NCBI RefSeq assembly: GCF_001483755.1
Contig: NZ_LQBK01000033.1
Span: forward strand, 134,771-198,770
Direction: 5' to 3'
DNA from: Kocuria rosea subsp. polaris
GTDB taxonomy: Bacteria; Actinomycetota; Actinomycetes; Actinomycetales; Micrococcaceae
Length of the DNA: 64,000 bases
In this document: one piece after another, positions 53,524-61,878 of the stretch
Layout of the letters: the number at the start of each line of letters is the position of its first letter
Position numbering within the stretch: the first letter of the stretch is position 1
The notes under the pieces: generated by a model
The model's input: only the letters and a program-made list of their open reading frames with translations
The model's database searches: none
What the model was told of the DNA's origin: nothing
Made by a program: the position numbers and the translations under genes

Positions 53524-55634
53524 TAGTTACCGAGAACGCAGATCAGCTCCGCCCGCTTCGGGTACGAGACATCTTCGCGGGTCATCCCTACCGGGTTCCT
53601 CTGTACCAGCGCGCCTACGCTTGGACGGCAGCCGAGATTCACACGCTTCTGGCCGATATTCGCGACGCTCGACGCAACAGCCTGGCACGTGACACTGCCG
53701 GCGAGAGACGCGACTACTACATCGGCTCGTTGGTGGTGAACACCATGCGATCCGACGATGGCGTAGTCCACGAGGTCGTCGACGGGCAGCAGCGGCTGAC
53801 TACGTTATTCATCATCCTCGCCGTGGCGCCGGGAATCGTTTGGAAAGACCGGACAGACCGGTCGGGCACGCTCCTGGGCAGACTCACCTTCGAAGGCCGC
53901 ACTGGGGCCCGGGACGACCTGCAGCGATTGGCCCGCGACGGCGCTGGGGCCATCGACCGGCTGTCGACTGACGGCATCCGGCACGCCGCCGAACTCGTGG
54001 CGACGGCCGCCAGCCGGGGGAACGCCCGCTCCAGCGAACAGACCGCTTCCACGCCCGAGGCAGGATTCTCCGCGGAGGATCTCGAGTACCTGCTCGATCA
54101 CGTGAAGATCTTGCCCACCGAACTCCCTCAGGGCACGGATTTGAACCACTACTTCGAGGTGATGAACACCCGAGGTGAGCAGCTCGAAAAGCACGAAATC
54201 CTGAAGTCCCGCTTGATCTCAGAGCTTCACGACGCCACGGAACGAGCGATCTTCTCCCAGGTGTGGGACGCCTGCGCCGTGCTTGACCGGCACATACAAA
54301 CTCAGTTCTCCACGAAAGCCTTGTCCGGATCCTTGGAGAGGAATCGGATTTTCGGAGACGAGTGGGACCGGTTCCTCCCCCAGAGCGGGAGCCAGCTCTT
54401 CGCCACGCTCCGGGAAAGTCGCCAGCAGGTCCGGTCGGACGGGGCCGTGGAAGGCAATCCCGCCCACTGGGGCGAGCCTGAACGGGTCGCCCTCTCCGAC
54501 GTGCTCACGAAACGTGCTAACGCAGCGGACCGGAGCACCGATGACGACGCGGAGAACGAGCCGAGCGCCTACGGTGCCATCATCGATTTTCCGAACCTGC
54601 TGCTCCATGTATTGAAGTTCCACCAGGGAGAGACGTTCTCCTGGGCGGACGACGAGGACGGGGCTACCGGTCGGGTACGCCTCGAGGACAAATACCTCCT
54701 GGCAGAATTCGAGCGCGCGAAACCCATCGACGAATCGTGGGTGCGAGAGTTCGCTCTGCTGTTGCTGAAGACCCGCTACCTGATGGATACGTACGTCATC
54801 CGCACCCAAACAACCGCTGCCGGGGACCACGAGGAGAATTGGGTCCTCCACCGGGCGTTCAAGTACTCGTCAGCGAAGACGAAACAGCAGCTCAGCACCC
54901 GGTCCACTTTTAGCGTGGACGATGACCAGTCGGATGACGAGATCGGTCAGAGCTCGATCCAGCGCCGGGTGCTCATGCTGCAGGCGATGTTCCAGGTCAC
55001 GGACACCCGGCGAGCATCCAAGCACTTCCTCTTTCAGATTCTTGCGTGGTTACATCAGCACGACAAGCCCTCAGGCATTGATGGCGAGGCGTTCGCACGG
55101 CACCTGGAGTCCTCAGCGCGTGATCGTCTGCGAGCCCTGGGCCTCACAAAAAACCTACACCAGGGCACGCAGGTCCCGAACTTCCTGTTCAACGTGCTCG
55201 ACTACGAGCTGTGGCGGCTGGTGTCGATCACCGGCCCAGGCGAGGCGGAAAGACTGCTCCACGCAAAGCCTGCTTCTGCATTGCGAAAGGCGGCTCCTCA
55301 GTTCCGCTTCCGCTACCGAACGTCCGTGGAGCACTTCTACCCGGCGATGCCGGCCGCGGAACAAGGGCATCTGCCACTCCCGACCGCGCTCAGCAACCAT
55401 TTCGGGAATCTATGCATCATGTCCCGTTCGGAAAACTCGCGCCGCAACAACCTCATGCCCAAAGCCAAGGCAGAGGAGTTCGCTTCCACGGGACAGAGTC
55501 TGAAGTTCCAGCTCATGGCTGAGCTGGCGCTCAGGGAACCGGAGTGGAACCACAACCAAATTCACGCCCATGGAGACGCGATGGTGAGAGTGCTTAGAAG
55601 CGCAATCGAGTCTCGGCCGGGTGGTCACACATGA
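53520..55634 (+). CDS. DUF262/DUF1524 protein (GmrSD/SspE-like nuclease)
   Basis: A 704-residue protein. The DUF262 part has VPLYQRAYAW (26-35), VDGQQRLTTL (87-96) and YFEVMNTRGEQL (211-222). The C-terminal DUF1524 part has VEHFYP (603-608) and NLCIMSRSENSRRNN (630-644), matching the His and Asn positions of the HNH-type nuclease in GmrD and SspE. GmrSD cuts DNA with modified cytosines and SspE acts with phosphorothioate marking; neither DNA-modification set lies here. GTG start overlaps the upstream stop. An 8-bp inverted repeat, GTGGTCAC at 55621 against GTGACCAC at 55639, spans the stop codon. Confidence 0.85.
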   Translation: MIVTENADQLRPLRVRDIFAGHPYRVPLYQRAYAWTAAEIHTLLADIRDARRNSLARDTAGERRDYYIGSLVVNTMRSDDGVVHEVVDGQQRLTTLFIILAVAPGIVWKDRTDRSGTLLGRLTFEGRTGARDDLQRLARDGAGAIDRLSTDGIRHAAELVATAASRGNARSSEQTASTPEAGFSAEDLEYLLDHVKILPTELPQGTDLNHYFEVMNTRGEQLEKHEILKSRLISELHDATERAIFSQVWDACAVLDRHIQTQFSTKALSGSLERNRIFGDEWDRFLPQSGSQLFATLRESRQQVRSDGAVEGNPAHWGEPERVALSDVLTKRANAADRSTDDDAENEPSAYGAIIDFPNLLLHVLKFHQGETFSWADDEDGATGRVRLEDKYLLAEFERAKPIDESWVREFALLLLKTRYLMDTYVIRTQTTAAGDHEENWVLHRAFKYSSAKTKQQLSTRSTFSVDDDQSDDEIGQSSIQRRVLMLQAMFQVTDTRRASKHFLFQILAWLHQHDKPSGIDGEAFARHLESSARDRLRALGLTKNLHQGTQVPNFLFNVLDYELWRLVSITGPGEAERLLHAKPASALRKAAPQFRFRYRTSVEHFYPAMPAAEQGHLPLPTALSNHFGNLCIMSRSENSRRNNLMPKAKAEEFASTGQSLKFQLMAELALREPEWNHNQIHAHGDAMVRVLRSAIESRPGGHT

Positions 55635-55722
55635 GACAGTGACCACAACCATCGGCATCGGCTGTCTGCAACTTGCAGAGAGACCGCTGCGGTGGATACC
55701 TGCATGAACGGAGTACCCAACG

Positions 55723-56181
55723 ATGGCCACACCTGCCCAGCCACACCCCCTTCTGGCCAGCAAGGGGTTGCTCGTGCCACTTTTGCTGATCGTTCTCCTG
55801 ATCTTGCTGTATGTGGCCGGCGTGCCCTGGGTGGTCGTGGCCCTGGACGGGTTCTGGGAAGGGGTTGATCGCTTGGCCGAACACCCGCGCATCCTGTCCT
55901 TCCTCACCGCGCTGTCCTCGGCCGTCGCGGCCTTCTTCGTCTACCGCTTCTACCGGTTGTCTCTCTGGAATAAGCGTGTGTCGTCCGCACTTGAGGCGGT
56001 CACGGCCCCATCGGTGGCCAGGCAGGAACTGGGCTGGCGTTCGTTGAGTCACCTCGCCACGGCCGAGGGCCTGCCGAAGGATGAGCGGGCATGGCTGACG
56101 GCCGTGCTCGACGATCTCCACGGGCAGGGAGACCGCCAGCTTCCGACGTCTCCGGCCTGTGAACGCTGCGGGAGGGGATGA
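55723..56181 (+). CDS. Small membrane protein downstream of the DUF262 pair
   Basis: A 152-residue protein that I do not recognise. Two membrane segments lie near residues 14-36 and 57-75, after which a basic cytoplasmic helix (YRFYRLSLWNKR) leads to a soluble tail with SLSHLATAEGLPKDERAWL. The gene begins 88 bases after the DUF262/DUF1524 stop, with no terminator between except a weak inverted repeat. The end is four bases before the next start, so it is co-transcribed with that gene and probably with the pair. A cysteine pair (ACERC) lies at the C terminus. Confidence 0.65.
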   Translation: MATPAQPHPLLASKGLLVPLLLIVLLILLYVAGVPWVVVALDGFWEGVDRLAEHPRILSFLTALSSAVAAFFVYRFYRLSLWNKRVSSALEAVTAPSVARQELGWRSLSHLATAEGLPKDERAWLTAVLDDLHGQGDRQLPTSPACERCGRG

Positions 56182-56185
56182 CTCG

Positions 56186-56767
56186 ATGAAGGCCCGGATG
56201 GATCCTCCCGTCGTTGAGCTGCCTTGGTGGCTGGAGTACCTCAATGCCCTGGCGTGGGCGGGGACCTCGCTCGCGCTGTTGGTGGCCGCCTACTTCTTCT
56301 GGCGCACTCACATGTTGAGGAGGCGTGCCGAAAGGCGGTCCGGGCAGTGGGAGTCACTGGCCACAGCGATCGACCAAACCCTCGATGCCCGGGAATGCCA
56401 CCAGTTGCAGATCAAGATGCTCATCCTCGTGCACCTGGTCAGGCAGCACGAGTTCCGGTTCGGCGATGCCCAGTTGCTCGCCGACGTCAATGCCGTTCTG
56501 GCCCGGCGCATTATTGCGGGGGATCTGTGCTCCGACGATTCTTCGAGCCCTGAGGTCGTCGCTGGTTCTACGGCTTTCGAGGGGGGAGGCGCGCGATCGG
56601 ATTCCGGTGTTCAGGAGAAACGGTGCGGACGCCAGGGCATGGATCCGCTCGGGGTCATTCGAGTCGAGGCGCTCCAACGGGAGGTGCCGTACAGCTCTCA
56701 GGAGGAACGCATGCTGCTCGAGCTGTCCAACGGGCTCCAGCACATCCTCAGCCGCGAACGAAGCTGA
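56186..56767 (+). CDS. Membrane-anchored protein downstream of the DUF262 pair
   Basis: A 193-residue protein that I do not recognise. One membrane segment lies near residues 18-42 (LNALAWAGTSLALLVAAYFF), followed by a basic stretch and a cytoplasmic helical region that includes ECHQLQIKMLILVHLVRQHE. The end is charged. The ATG at 56186 has GGAGGGG eight bases upstream; a GTG at 56159 inside the previous gene is weaker. With its neighbour it forms the back half of a possible four-gene cassette, where membrane anchoring could couple DNA sensing to the envelope (inference). Confidence 0.6.
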   Translation: MKARMDPPVVELPWWLEYLNALAWAGTSLALLVAAYFFWRTHMLRRRAERRSGQWESLATAIDQTLDARECHQLQIKMLILVHLVRQHEFRFGDAQLLADVNAVLARRIIAGDLCSDDSSSPEVVAGSTAFEGGGARSDSGVQEKRCGRQGMDPLGVIRVEALQREVPYSSQEERMLLELSNGLQHILSRERS

Positions 56768-56799
56768 ATCGCTGAGGGTCCTCATGCTTGTGTCATGCG

Positions 56800-56970
56800 T
56801 TAGTGCAGCGCCACCGGAACAACCGGGCCGGTGTGGTCGTATAGCACTTTGCTTCCCTGGCCGGTGGTGAGGTCCCAGACTCGTACCGTGCAGTCGTTCG
56901 CCGCCTGTTACCACCCAGCTCCCTTTCGGGGTGTCCGCGACCATCCTGACACCCTCGGATTGGTCCTTTC
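56800..56970 (-). pseudogene. WD40-repeat protein, C-terminal remnant
   Basis: The minus strand reads VRMVADTPKGSWVVTGG in one frame and NDCTVRVWDLTTGQ then GPVVPVALH and a stop in another. Joined across one frameshift near 56905 they form a typical WD40 repeat end (VTGG..D.TVRVWDL). Only the last one or two blades remain, and nothing upstream continues them. Confidence 0.7.
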
Positions 56971-57079
56971 AGTTGAGATTAGAGGAGCGCGTCGAGGCGC
57001 GCGTCGGCACCTGAGGCGACGAGCATGGGATGTACAGGACGGTGCTCCCAATACCCGGGAATGCGGCAGCTGCTCCCAA

Positions 57080-57192
57080 TTACCACCGCATCACCGTGGC
57101 GCGCGCCTCACTGATACGGTTTGGAGACTTACGCCCACCTCGTCTCGGGGGCAGAGGACCGTAGCGGCTGCCAGGGCTACCGGTCACACTAG
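57080..57192 (+). pseudogene. Tyrosine recombinase (integrase) C-terminal remnant
   Basis: TTG at 57121 onward reads LETYAHLVSGAEDRSG, which matches the end of phage-type integrases where the tyrosine is the catalytic nucleophile. Just before it, A-S and T-D-T can be read in other frames where integrases have GHASVTDTL, so at least two small indels are present. The rest of the gene is gone. It marks an earlier integration event. Confidence 0.7.
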
Positions 57193-57391
57193 TTCCTTGG
57201 ATACCGAGGCCGCCAAGCAGGAGCGAGTGCAAATGGTGCTGGCACGCGCCCGCGAGATATGGCCGAATGACAGGGCGGATAAGTGGATGCACGGTTCCAA
57301 CGACGTCCTGGACGGCGCTCGACCCATCGACCTGGTCCGGCGCGGCCGAACCGACGCGGTGCTGGCGGCGTTAGAGGTGGCACGTGCCTGA
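57193..57391 (+). pseudogene. ParS/MbcA-like antitoxin fragment
   Basis: The reading ARAREIWPNDRADKWM to DVLDGARPIDLVRRG, then VLAALEVARA and a stop, fits the C-terminal toxin-binding domain (DUF2384) of Xre/MbcA/ParS antitoxins. The DNA-binding N-terminal half is missing; the frame runs back into the integrase remnant. A short product of 52-54 residues from 57227 or 57233 is possible, but a truncated fragment is more likely. Confidence 0.6.
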
Positions 57392-57792
57392 CACGGAAAC
57401 TGCGGGCTGCGCGGTAATGAGTTCCAAGTACGTGCGGGTGGTTGAGGCTGAGCGGAATTGGTGGCGTCGCGTCGAGTCCGAGTACACATATGTCAACGCC
57501 ACGCAGACGGAGGCCGAACTCATCCGCGCGGGTCGCCTCCTCGGCCATGACCACGGTGGCACCTACCGCCGTCCCCGCCTTCCAGTTCGATGCCGGCACC
57601 GGTTGGGTGCTGCCGGTGGTCACCGCCCTGCTGGACGCGATTCGGGGGTACCAGGTGGCGGCGGACGAGGTGATCATGTGGTTGTGCACCCCGTCGGCCT
57701 ATTTCGAGGATCAGGACGAGCCCGTGAATCATCTGCATGACCGCGAGGGCGTGCTCGCCGCAGCCACTATCCGATTCGGGGCCCAACGGTGA
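57384..57792 (+). pseudogene. Frameshifted ParS/MbcA-like gene
   Basis: The first part, MSSKYVRVVEAERNWW to RAGRLLGHDHGGTYR, and the second, VPAFQFDAGTGWVLPVV to LCTPSAYFEDQDEPVN then GVLAAATIRFGAQR, form one protein of a known antitoxin-like group if one C is removed near 57568. The second part matches the DUF2384 pattern of W..TPS.YF...PV..L. The start overlaps the previous fragment's stop. A single-base frameshift suggests recent inactivation, or a sequencing error. Confidence 0.65.
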
Positions 57793-57920
57793 GCACCGAG
57801 CAGCCCTCCGGCGACGACCGAGAACAACAACAGGACCCGGGCGAGGCCCGCGTGCAACAGCTCGTCGCGAGGACACTCGAGCGATACGAACGGCTGTTAC
57901 GACGCCTGGCCAACGAGTAG
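57789..57920 (+). CDS. Small ORF downstream of the ParS-like gene (43 residues)
   Basis: A GTG overlaps the preceding stop (GTGA), giving a 43-residue acidic then Arg/Leu-rich peptide ending ERYERLLRRLANE. The coupling suggests it was translated with the ParS-like gene. I do not recognise it. It could be a real small protein of the locus or a chance reading. Confidence 0.4.
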   Translation: MSTEQPSGDDREQQQDPGEARVQQLVARTLERYERLLRRLANE

Positions 57921-58561
57921 ACCGGATACCACCATCAAGGCCGGCACATCGCCGCCAATGCTGCCAGTTAATTGGCCTAAGTAAGGACGCCGCCCGTCGG
58001 AGAGACCTCCGACAGCTCAATCCCACCCACCTCAACCGAGACGAGTACGGCGCGGATTCCCTCGACGTCCCCGCCTCGACCAGACGTCGCCACCGGGCGA
58101 GACTCTGCACATGTAGTCACCCCTGCATCCCGGCCACCAGTCGGTCCAGGTTCACCAGGACCCGCGGAGTCCACGACGCCAGGTCAGTCGCGTCCAGTGA
58201 ATCGGCCAGACACTGGTGTCGTGCCAGTGTGCGCCACACCGTGACATTCATCCTTCGCACGCCATTACGTTATGCCACTCGTCATTCCGAAGAAGGGGCT
58301 TACGGAGTACTACCTAGGCATAAAGACGAAACTCGCCCATAGGAGGCTGCAACGGCTTGTCCCGCGGTGAGGGCACAGCTTGCTCCTTGCATTCTCTGCG
58401 AGTAGAACACTCAACCAGCAACCTTCCTCCTGGTTCTGCGCCGCTCTTTGTGATCAGCATGTCGAAAGCTTGGTGTAGCGGCTACAGGTATCGTGCAACA
58501 AAGAGACCCCGTGGATGTTGCTCTCGTCGCGGCACGCCCCCAACAGCAAGAAGGACACCGA
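57921..58561. other. Intergenic region before the type I restriction operon
   Basis: About 640 bases without a gene I can support. The minus strand holds a 44-codon reading (58117-58251) ending LASWTPRVLVNLDRLVAG, with AAGGATG before its ATG, which may be a remnant. The hsd promoter must lie at the right end, near 58440-58540, but I cannot assign its boxes. Confidence 0.35.
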
Positions 58562-60520
58562 TTGGTCAACTACGCATCGTTCATCTGGAGCATCGCCGAC
58601 CTGCTGCGAGGCAACTTCAAGGCTCATCAGTACGGCGACTTCATCCTTCCCTTCACCGTCCTGCGGCGCCTGGACAGCGTGCTGGCCGACACCAAGCCAG
58701 CCGTGCTCGAGGTCGTGTCTGACGCTCAGCAGAAAGGACTGCCCGTACGCCCGGTGCTGCTACGACAGAAGACGGGGCACCAGTACTCGTTCTTCAACAC
58801 CAGCCGCTTCGACCTGGAGTCACTCATGGGCGATCCGGAGAACGTTGGAGCGAACCTCACCGCCTACATCAACGCCTTCTCCCCCAATGTGCGCGACATC
58901 TTCGAGAAGTACAAAATCCAGGACCGCATTGAAGAGCTCGAGCAAGCCAACCTGCTGTTCCTGGTACTGCAGCGTTTCGCTGAGGTAGACCTGCACCCCA
59001 ATCAAGTGTCTAACGAGAAGATGGGGCACATCTTCGAAGAGCTCATCCGCAAGTTCGCCGAAGCCTCCAACGAAACCGCTGGTGAGCATTTCACTCCGCG
59101 CGAGGTCATTGAGCTCATGGTGGATGTACTTTTCGCCGGGGACACCACCGAACTCCGGGACCAGCACATCGTGCGTTCCGTCTATGACCCAACAGCCGGT
59201 ACAGGCGGCATGCTCTCCGTCGCCGAGGATCATTTGCGCGAGATGAATCCAAGAGCACAGCTGACCCTGGCGGGGCAAGAAGTCAATCCGCAGTCCTACG
59301 CCATTTGCAAGGCCGACATGGTGATCAAGGGCCAGTCCGTGGACGCCATCGTTCTAGGCGACACGCTCACCGGCGATGGACACCCTGGACTGACCTTTAA
59401 CTACTGCCTCTCCAATCCCCCGTTCGGTGTGGATTGGAAAAAACAGGAGAAGGAGGTGCGCGAGGAGCACGAACTCCGAGGATACGCTGGGCGCTTCGGC
59501 CCTGGACTGCCCCGGGTCTCAGACGGCTCCATGCTTTTCCTGTTGCACCTAATCTCCAAGATGCGCCCCCATAAGGAGGACTCAACCGGTGGCCGTGGAG
59601 CCATCGTCCTCAACGGCTCCCCGCTGTTCACAGGCGGGGCCGGATCCGGGGAGTCAAACATCCGCAAGTGGATCCTGGAACGGGACTACCTCGAAGCGAT
59701 CATCGCCCTGCCGAACGACATGTTCTACAACACCGGTATCGCCACGTACGTCTGGGTCCTCTCCAAGCAGAAAGCCCCGGAGCGGGCTGGCAAGGTGCAG
59801 CTGATCGACGGGTCGAAATTTTTTGGAAAGATGCGCAAGGGACTGGGTTCCAAACGGAACGAACTCAACCCTGAGGACATCGCCCGCATCGTAAGGCTTT
59901 ACGGGTCCTTCGAGGAAAACGAGCACTCCAAGATTTTCAACATCACTGACTTTTTGTACCGCACTATCACGGTCGAGCGACCATTGAAGCTCAACTTCAT
60001 TGCCACAGAAGAACGTGTCACCGCCGCCCTGTCGTTGAAACCATTGCAACAGTTGGACGAAAATAAGGTCCGCCAGCTGCGTGAAGCCTTAGAAACACTC
60101 GATAAGGAGGTAGTGACTAACCGCGATCGATTTAACGGAATGGTCCGTAAGGCGCTTGCGGCTGTCGGCTTGTTATTGAGTCCCACCCAGTTCAAAACAC
60201 TGATTGTCGGGCTGTCGGAACGCGACGACACTGCAGATCCCTGCACCACCACTAAGGGGAGAGTCGAACCGGATCCTGAGCTACGCGATACCGAAAATGT
60301 GCCCTGGGACGAAGACATACACGAGTACTTTAATCGGGAGGTCACACCATTCGTACCCGACGCATGGATCGACGAGGCTAAGACAAAGGAAGGCTGCGAG
60401 ATGCCCTTCACGCGCTACTTCTACCAATACGTACCGCCCCGTCCCCTAGAGGAAATCGATGGTGATCTTGACGCGGTTCTAGGTCGCATCCGCGCCCGTT
60501 TAGATGAGGTCAAGGCATGA
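58562..60520 (+). CDS. hsdM: Type I restriction-modification methyltransferase subunit
   Basis: A 652-residue N6-adenine methyltransferase. The HsdM N-terminal bundle (FIWSIADLLRGNFKAHQYGDF) is followed by EHFTPREVIELM, the SAM-binding DPTAGTGGMLS, and the catalytic NPPF. It methylates adenine in the target chosen by HsdS and forms the core of the M2S1 and R2M2S1 complexes. I choose the TTG at 58562: AAGGA lies six bases upstream and HsdM proteins begin at this point. GTG at 58493 is the alternative. The C-terminal 100 residues are acidic. It overlaps hsdS by four bases (ATGA). Confidence 0.92.
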   Translation: MVNYASFIWSIADLLRGNFKAHQYGDFILPFTVLRRLDSVLADTKPAVLEVVSDAQQKGLPVRPVLLRQKTGHQYSFFNTSRFDLESLMGDPENVGANLTAYINAFSPNVRDIFEKYKIQDRIEELEQANLLFLVLQRFAEVDLHPNQVSNEKMGHIFEELIRKFAEASNETAGEHFTPREVIELMVDVLFAGDTTELRDQHIVRSVYDPTAGTGGMLSVAEDHLREMNPRAQLTLAGQEVNPQSYAICKADMVIKGQSVDAIVLGDTLTGDGHPGLTFNYCLSNPPFGVDWKKQEKEVREEHELRGYAGRFGPGLPRVSDGSMLFLLHLISKMRPHKEDSTGGRGAIVLNGSPLFTGGAGSGESNIRKWILERDYLEAIIALPNDMFYNTGIATYVWVLSKQKAPERAGKVQLIDGSKFFGKMRKGLGSKRNELNPEDIARIVRLYGSFEENEHSKIFNITDFLYRTITVERPLKLNFIATEERVTAALSLKPLQQLDENKVRQLREALETLDKEVVTNRDRFNGMVRKALAAVGLLLSPTQFKTLIVGLSERDDTADPCTTTKGRVEPDPELRDTENVPWDEDIHEYFNREVTPFVPDAWIDEAKTKEGCEMPFTRYFYQYVPPRPLEEIDGDLDAVLGRIRARLDEVKA

Positions 60521-61878
60521 GCGAAACCCATCCGTACCCTCAGTACGTACCCACTGGGGTGAACTGGCTCGACGAAATTCCGGCCAGCTGGGTCATCAGC
60601 CCCCTTAAACGACAGCTCACCAGAAATAACGGTGGAGTTTGGGGTGAGGATCCTTCCGGTGTCAACGACACCTATGTTCTGCGTTCTACTGATCAGACAG
60701 TTGACGGACATTGGAAGGTGTCGGAACCTGCAATTCGATCCTTGTCGCCGGTTGAAAAATCTCGATTCCACTTATTAGCAGACGACCTTGTAGTGACTAA
60801 ATCCAGTGGAAGCGCTGATCACATTGGGAAAACTTCTCTGGTTACACCGGAAATCGAAGAAATGGGTGCGGCATATTCGAATTTCATGCAAAGACTTCGA
60901 GTGACCAGTCAATGCCACCCAAAATTCTTTTGGTACGTCATGCGATCAAGGGAAGTGCGACAGCAGATTAACCTACAATCCACCACAACGACGGGCTTAG
61001 CCAATCTTACAGGCACTGTCCTCGGGAATTTATCCGTTGCTATTCCACCCCCAAGCGATCAAGAGGGAATCGTCGTTTTCCTTGATAGAGAAGTAGCGAA
61101 AATTGATAATTTTATTGCTGACCAAGAGGAACTCATTGATCTAATTAACGAGCGGCGAGCGGCCAGTATCCTGACGACTGTAACCACAGGCACCTACCAT
61201 GACGTTCCGATGGCTCACAGTGGATATCAGCTACTGGGAAAAATACCTGCGCATTGGACAGTGACCCGAATGAAGGCGGCGGTACGAAAAAAGAAACAAA
61301 TTGTAGGGAATCGCTGGAGCGACCACCTACTTCTTTCCCTCACGCTCAACGGCGTCATTCCTCGAGATCTCGAAAACATTGTCGGCAAGATGCCATCTGA
61401 TTTTACAACTTATCAGGCTGTTAATCGTGACGACATCATCTTCTGTCTATTCGATGTCGAAGAGACTCCACGCACTGTGGGCAGAGCTCCTGAACCGGGC
61501 ATGGTGACTGGCGCTTACACAGTCACTGAAGTTCGAGATGGATTTTTGCCCGAGTTTGTGGCGTACCACTATTTGGCATTTGATCAATACAAGTCATACA
61601 AGGGATATTACGCCGGACTTAGGAATACGATCCGATACTCAGATTTCAGCAATATTCCTTTCCTGCGGCCCCCTAAAGCTGAACAACAAGCCATTGTCGA
61701 ACGCCTCAATCATGAGACCAAAGAAGTGAACGCTGCTATTTCGGATGCTCAGAAATCCATTGCATTGTCAAAGGAGCGGCGCGCTGCGCTGATCTCGGCA
61801 GCAGTGACGGGCAAGATAGACGTCAGGAACTGGCAGAAATCAACAGAAAAGGTGCTCGAGTCGCATGGCGTTGCATAA
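60517..61878 (+). CDS. hsdS: Type I restriction-modification specificity subunit
   Basis: A 453-residue specificity protein with two target-recognition domains, about 20-190 and 235-415, each ending in a conserved coiled helix (VVFLDREVAKIDNFIADQE and IVERLNHETKEVNAAI). The repeated WLDEIPASWVISPLKR and LGKIPAHWTVTRMK at the start of each half confirm the duplicated layout. Each domain reads one half of a split DNA target. The gene is markedly AT-richer than hsdM and hsdR, common for these fast-exchanging domains. The end overlaps hsdR by 14 bases. Confidence 0.93.
   Translation: MSETHPYPQYVPTGVNWLDEIPASWVISPLKRQLTRNNGGVWGEDPSGVNDTYVLRSTDQTVDGHWKVSEPAIRSLSPVEKSRFHLLADDLVVTKSSGSADHIGKTSLVTPEIEEMGAAYSNFMQRLRVTSQCHPKFFWYVMRSREVRQQINLQSTTTTGLANLTGTVLGNLSVAIPPPSDQEGIVVFLDREVAKIDNFIADQEELIDLINERRAASILTTVTTGTYHDVPMAHSGYQLLGKIPAHWTVTRMKAAVRKKKQIVGNRWSDHLLLSLTLNGVIPRDLENIVGKMPSDFTTYQAVNRDDIIFCLFDVEETPRTVGRAPEPGMVTGAYTVTEVRDGFLPEFVAYHYLAFDQYKSYKGYYAGLRNTIRYSDFSNIPFLRPPKAEQQAIVERLNHETKEVNAAISDAQKSIALSKERRAALISAAVTGKIDVRNWQKSTEKVLESHGVA

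Noticed and set aside
57977-58174. 65-codon minus-strand reading before hsdM
   Set aside because: A different frame (58117-58251) looks more protein-like, and neither is convincing.
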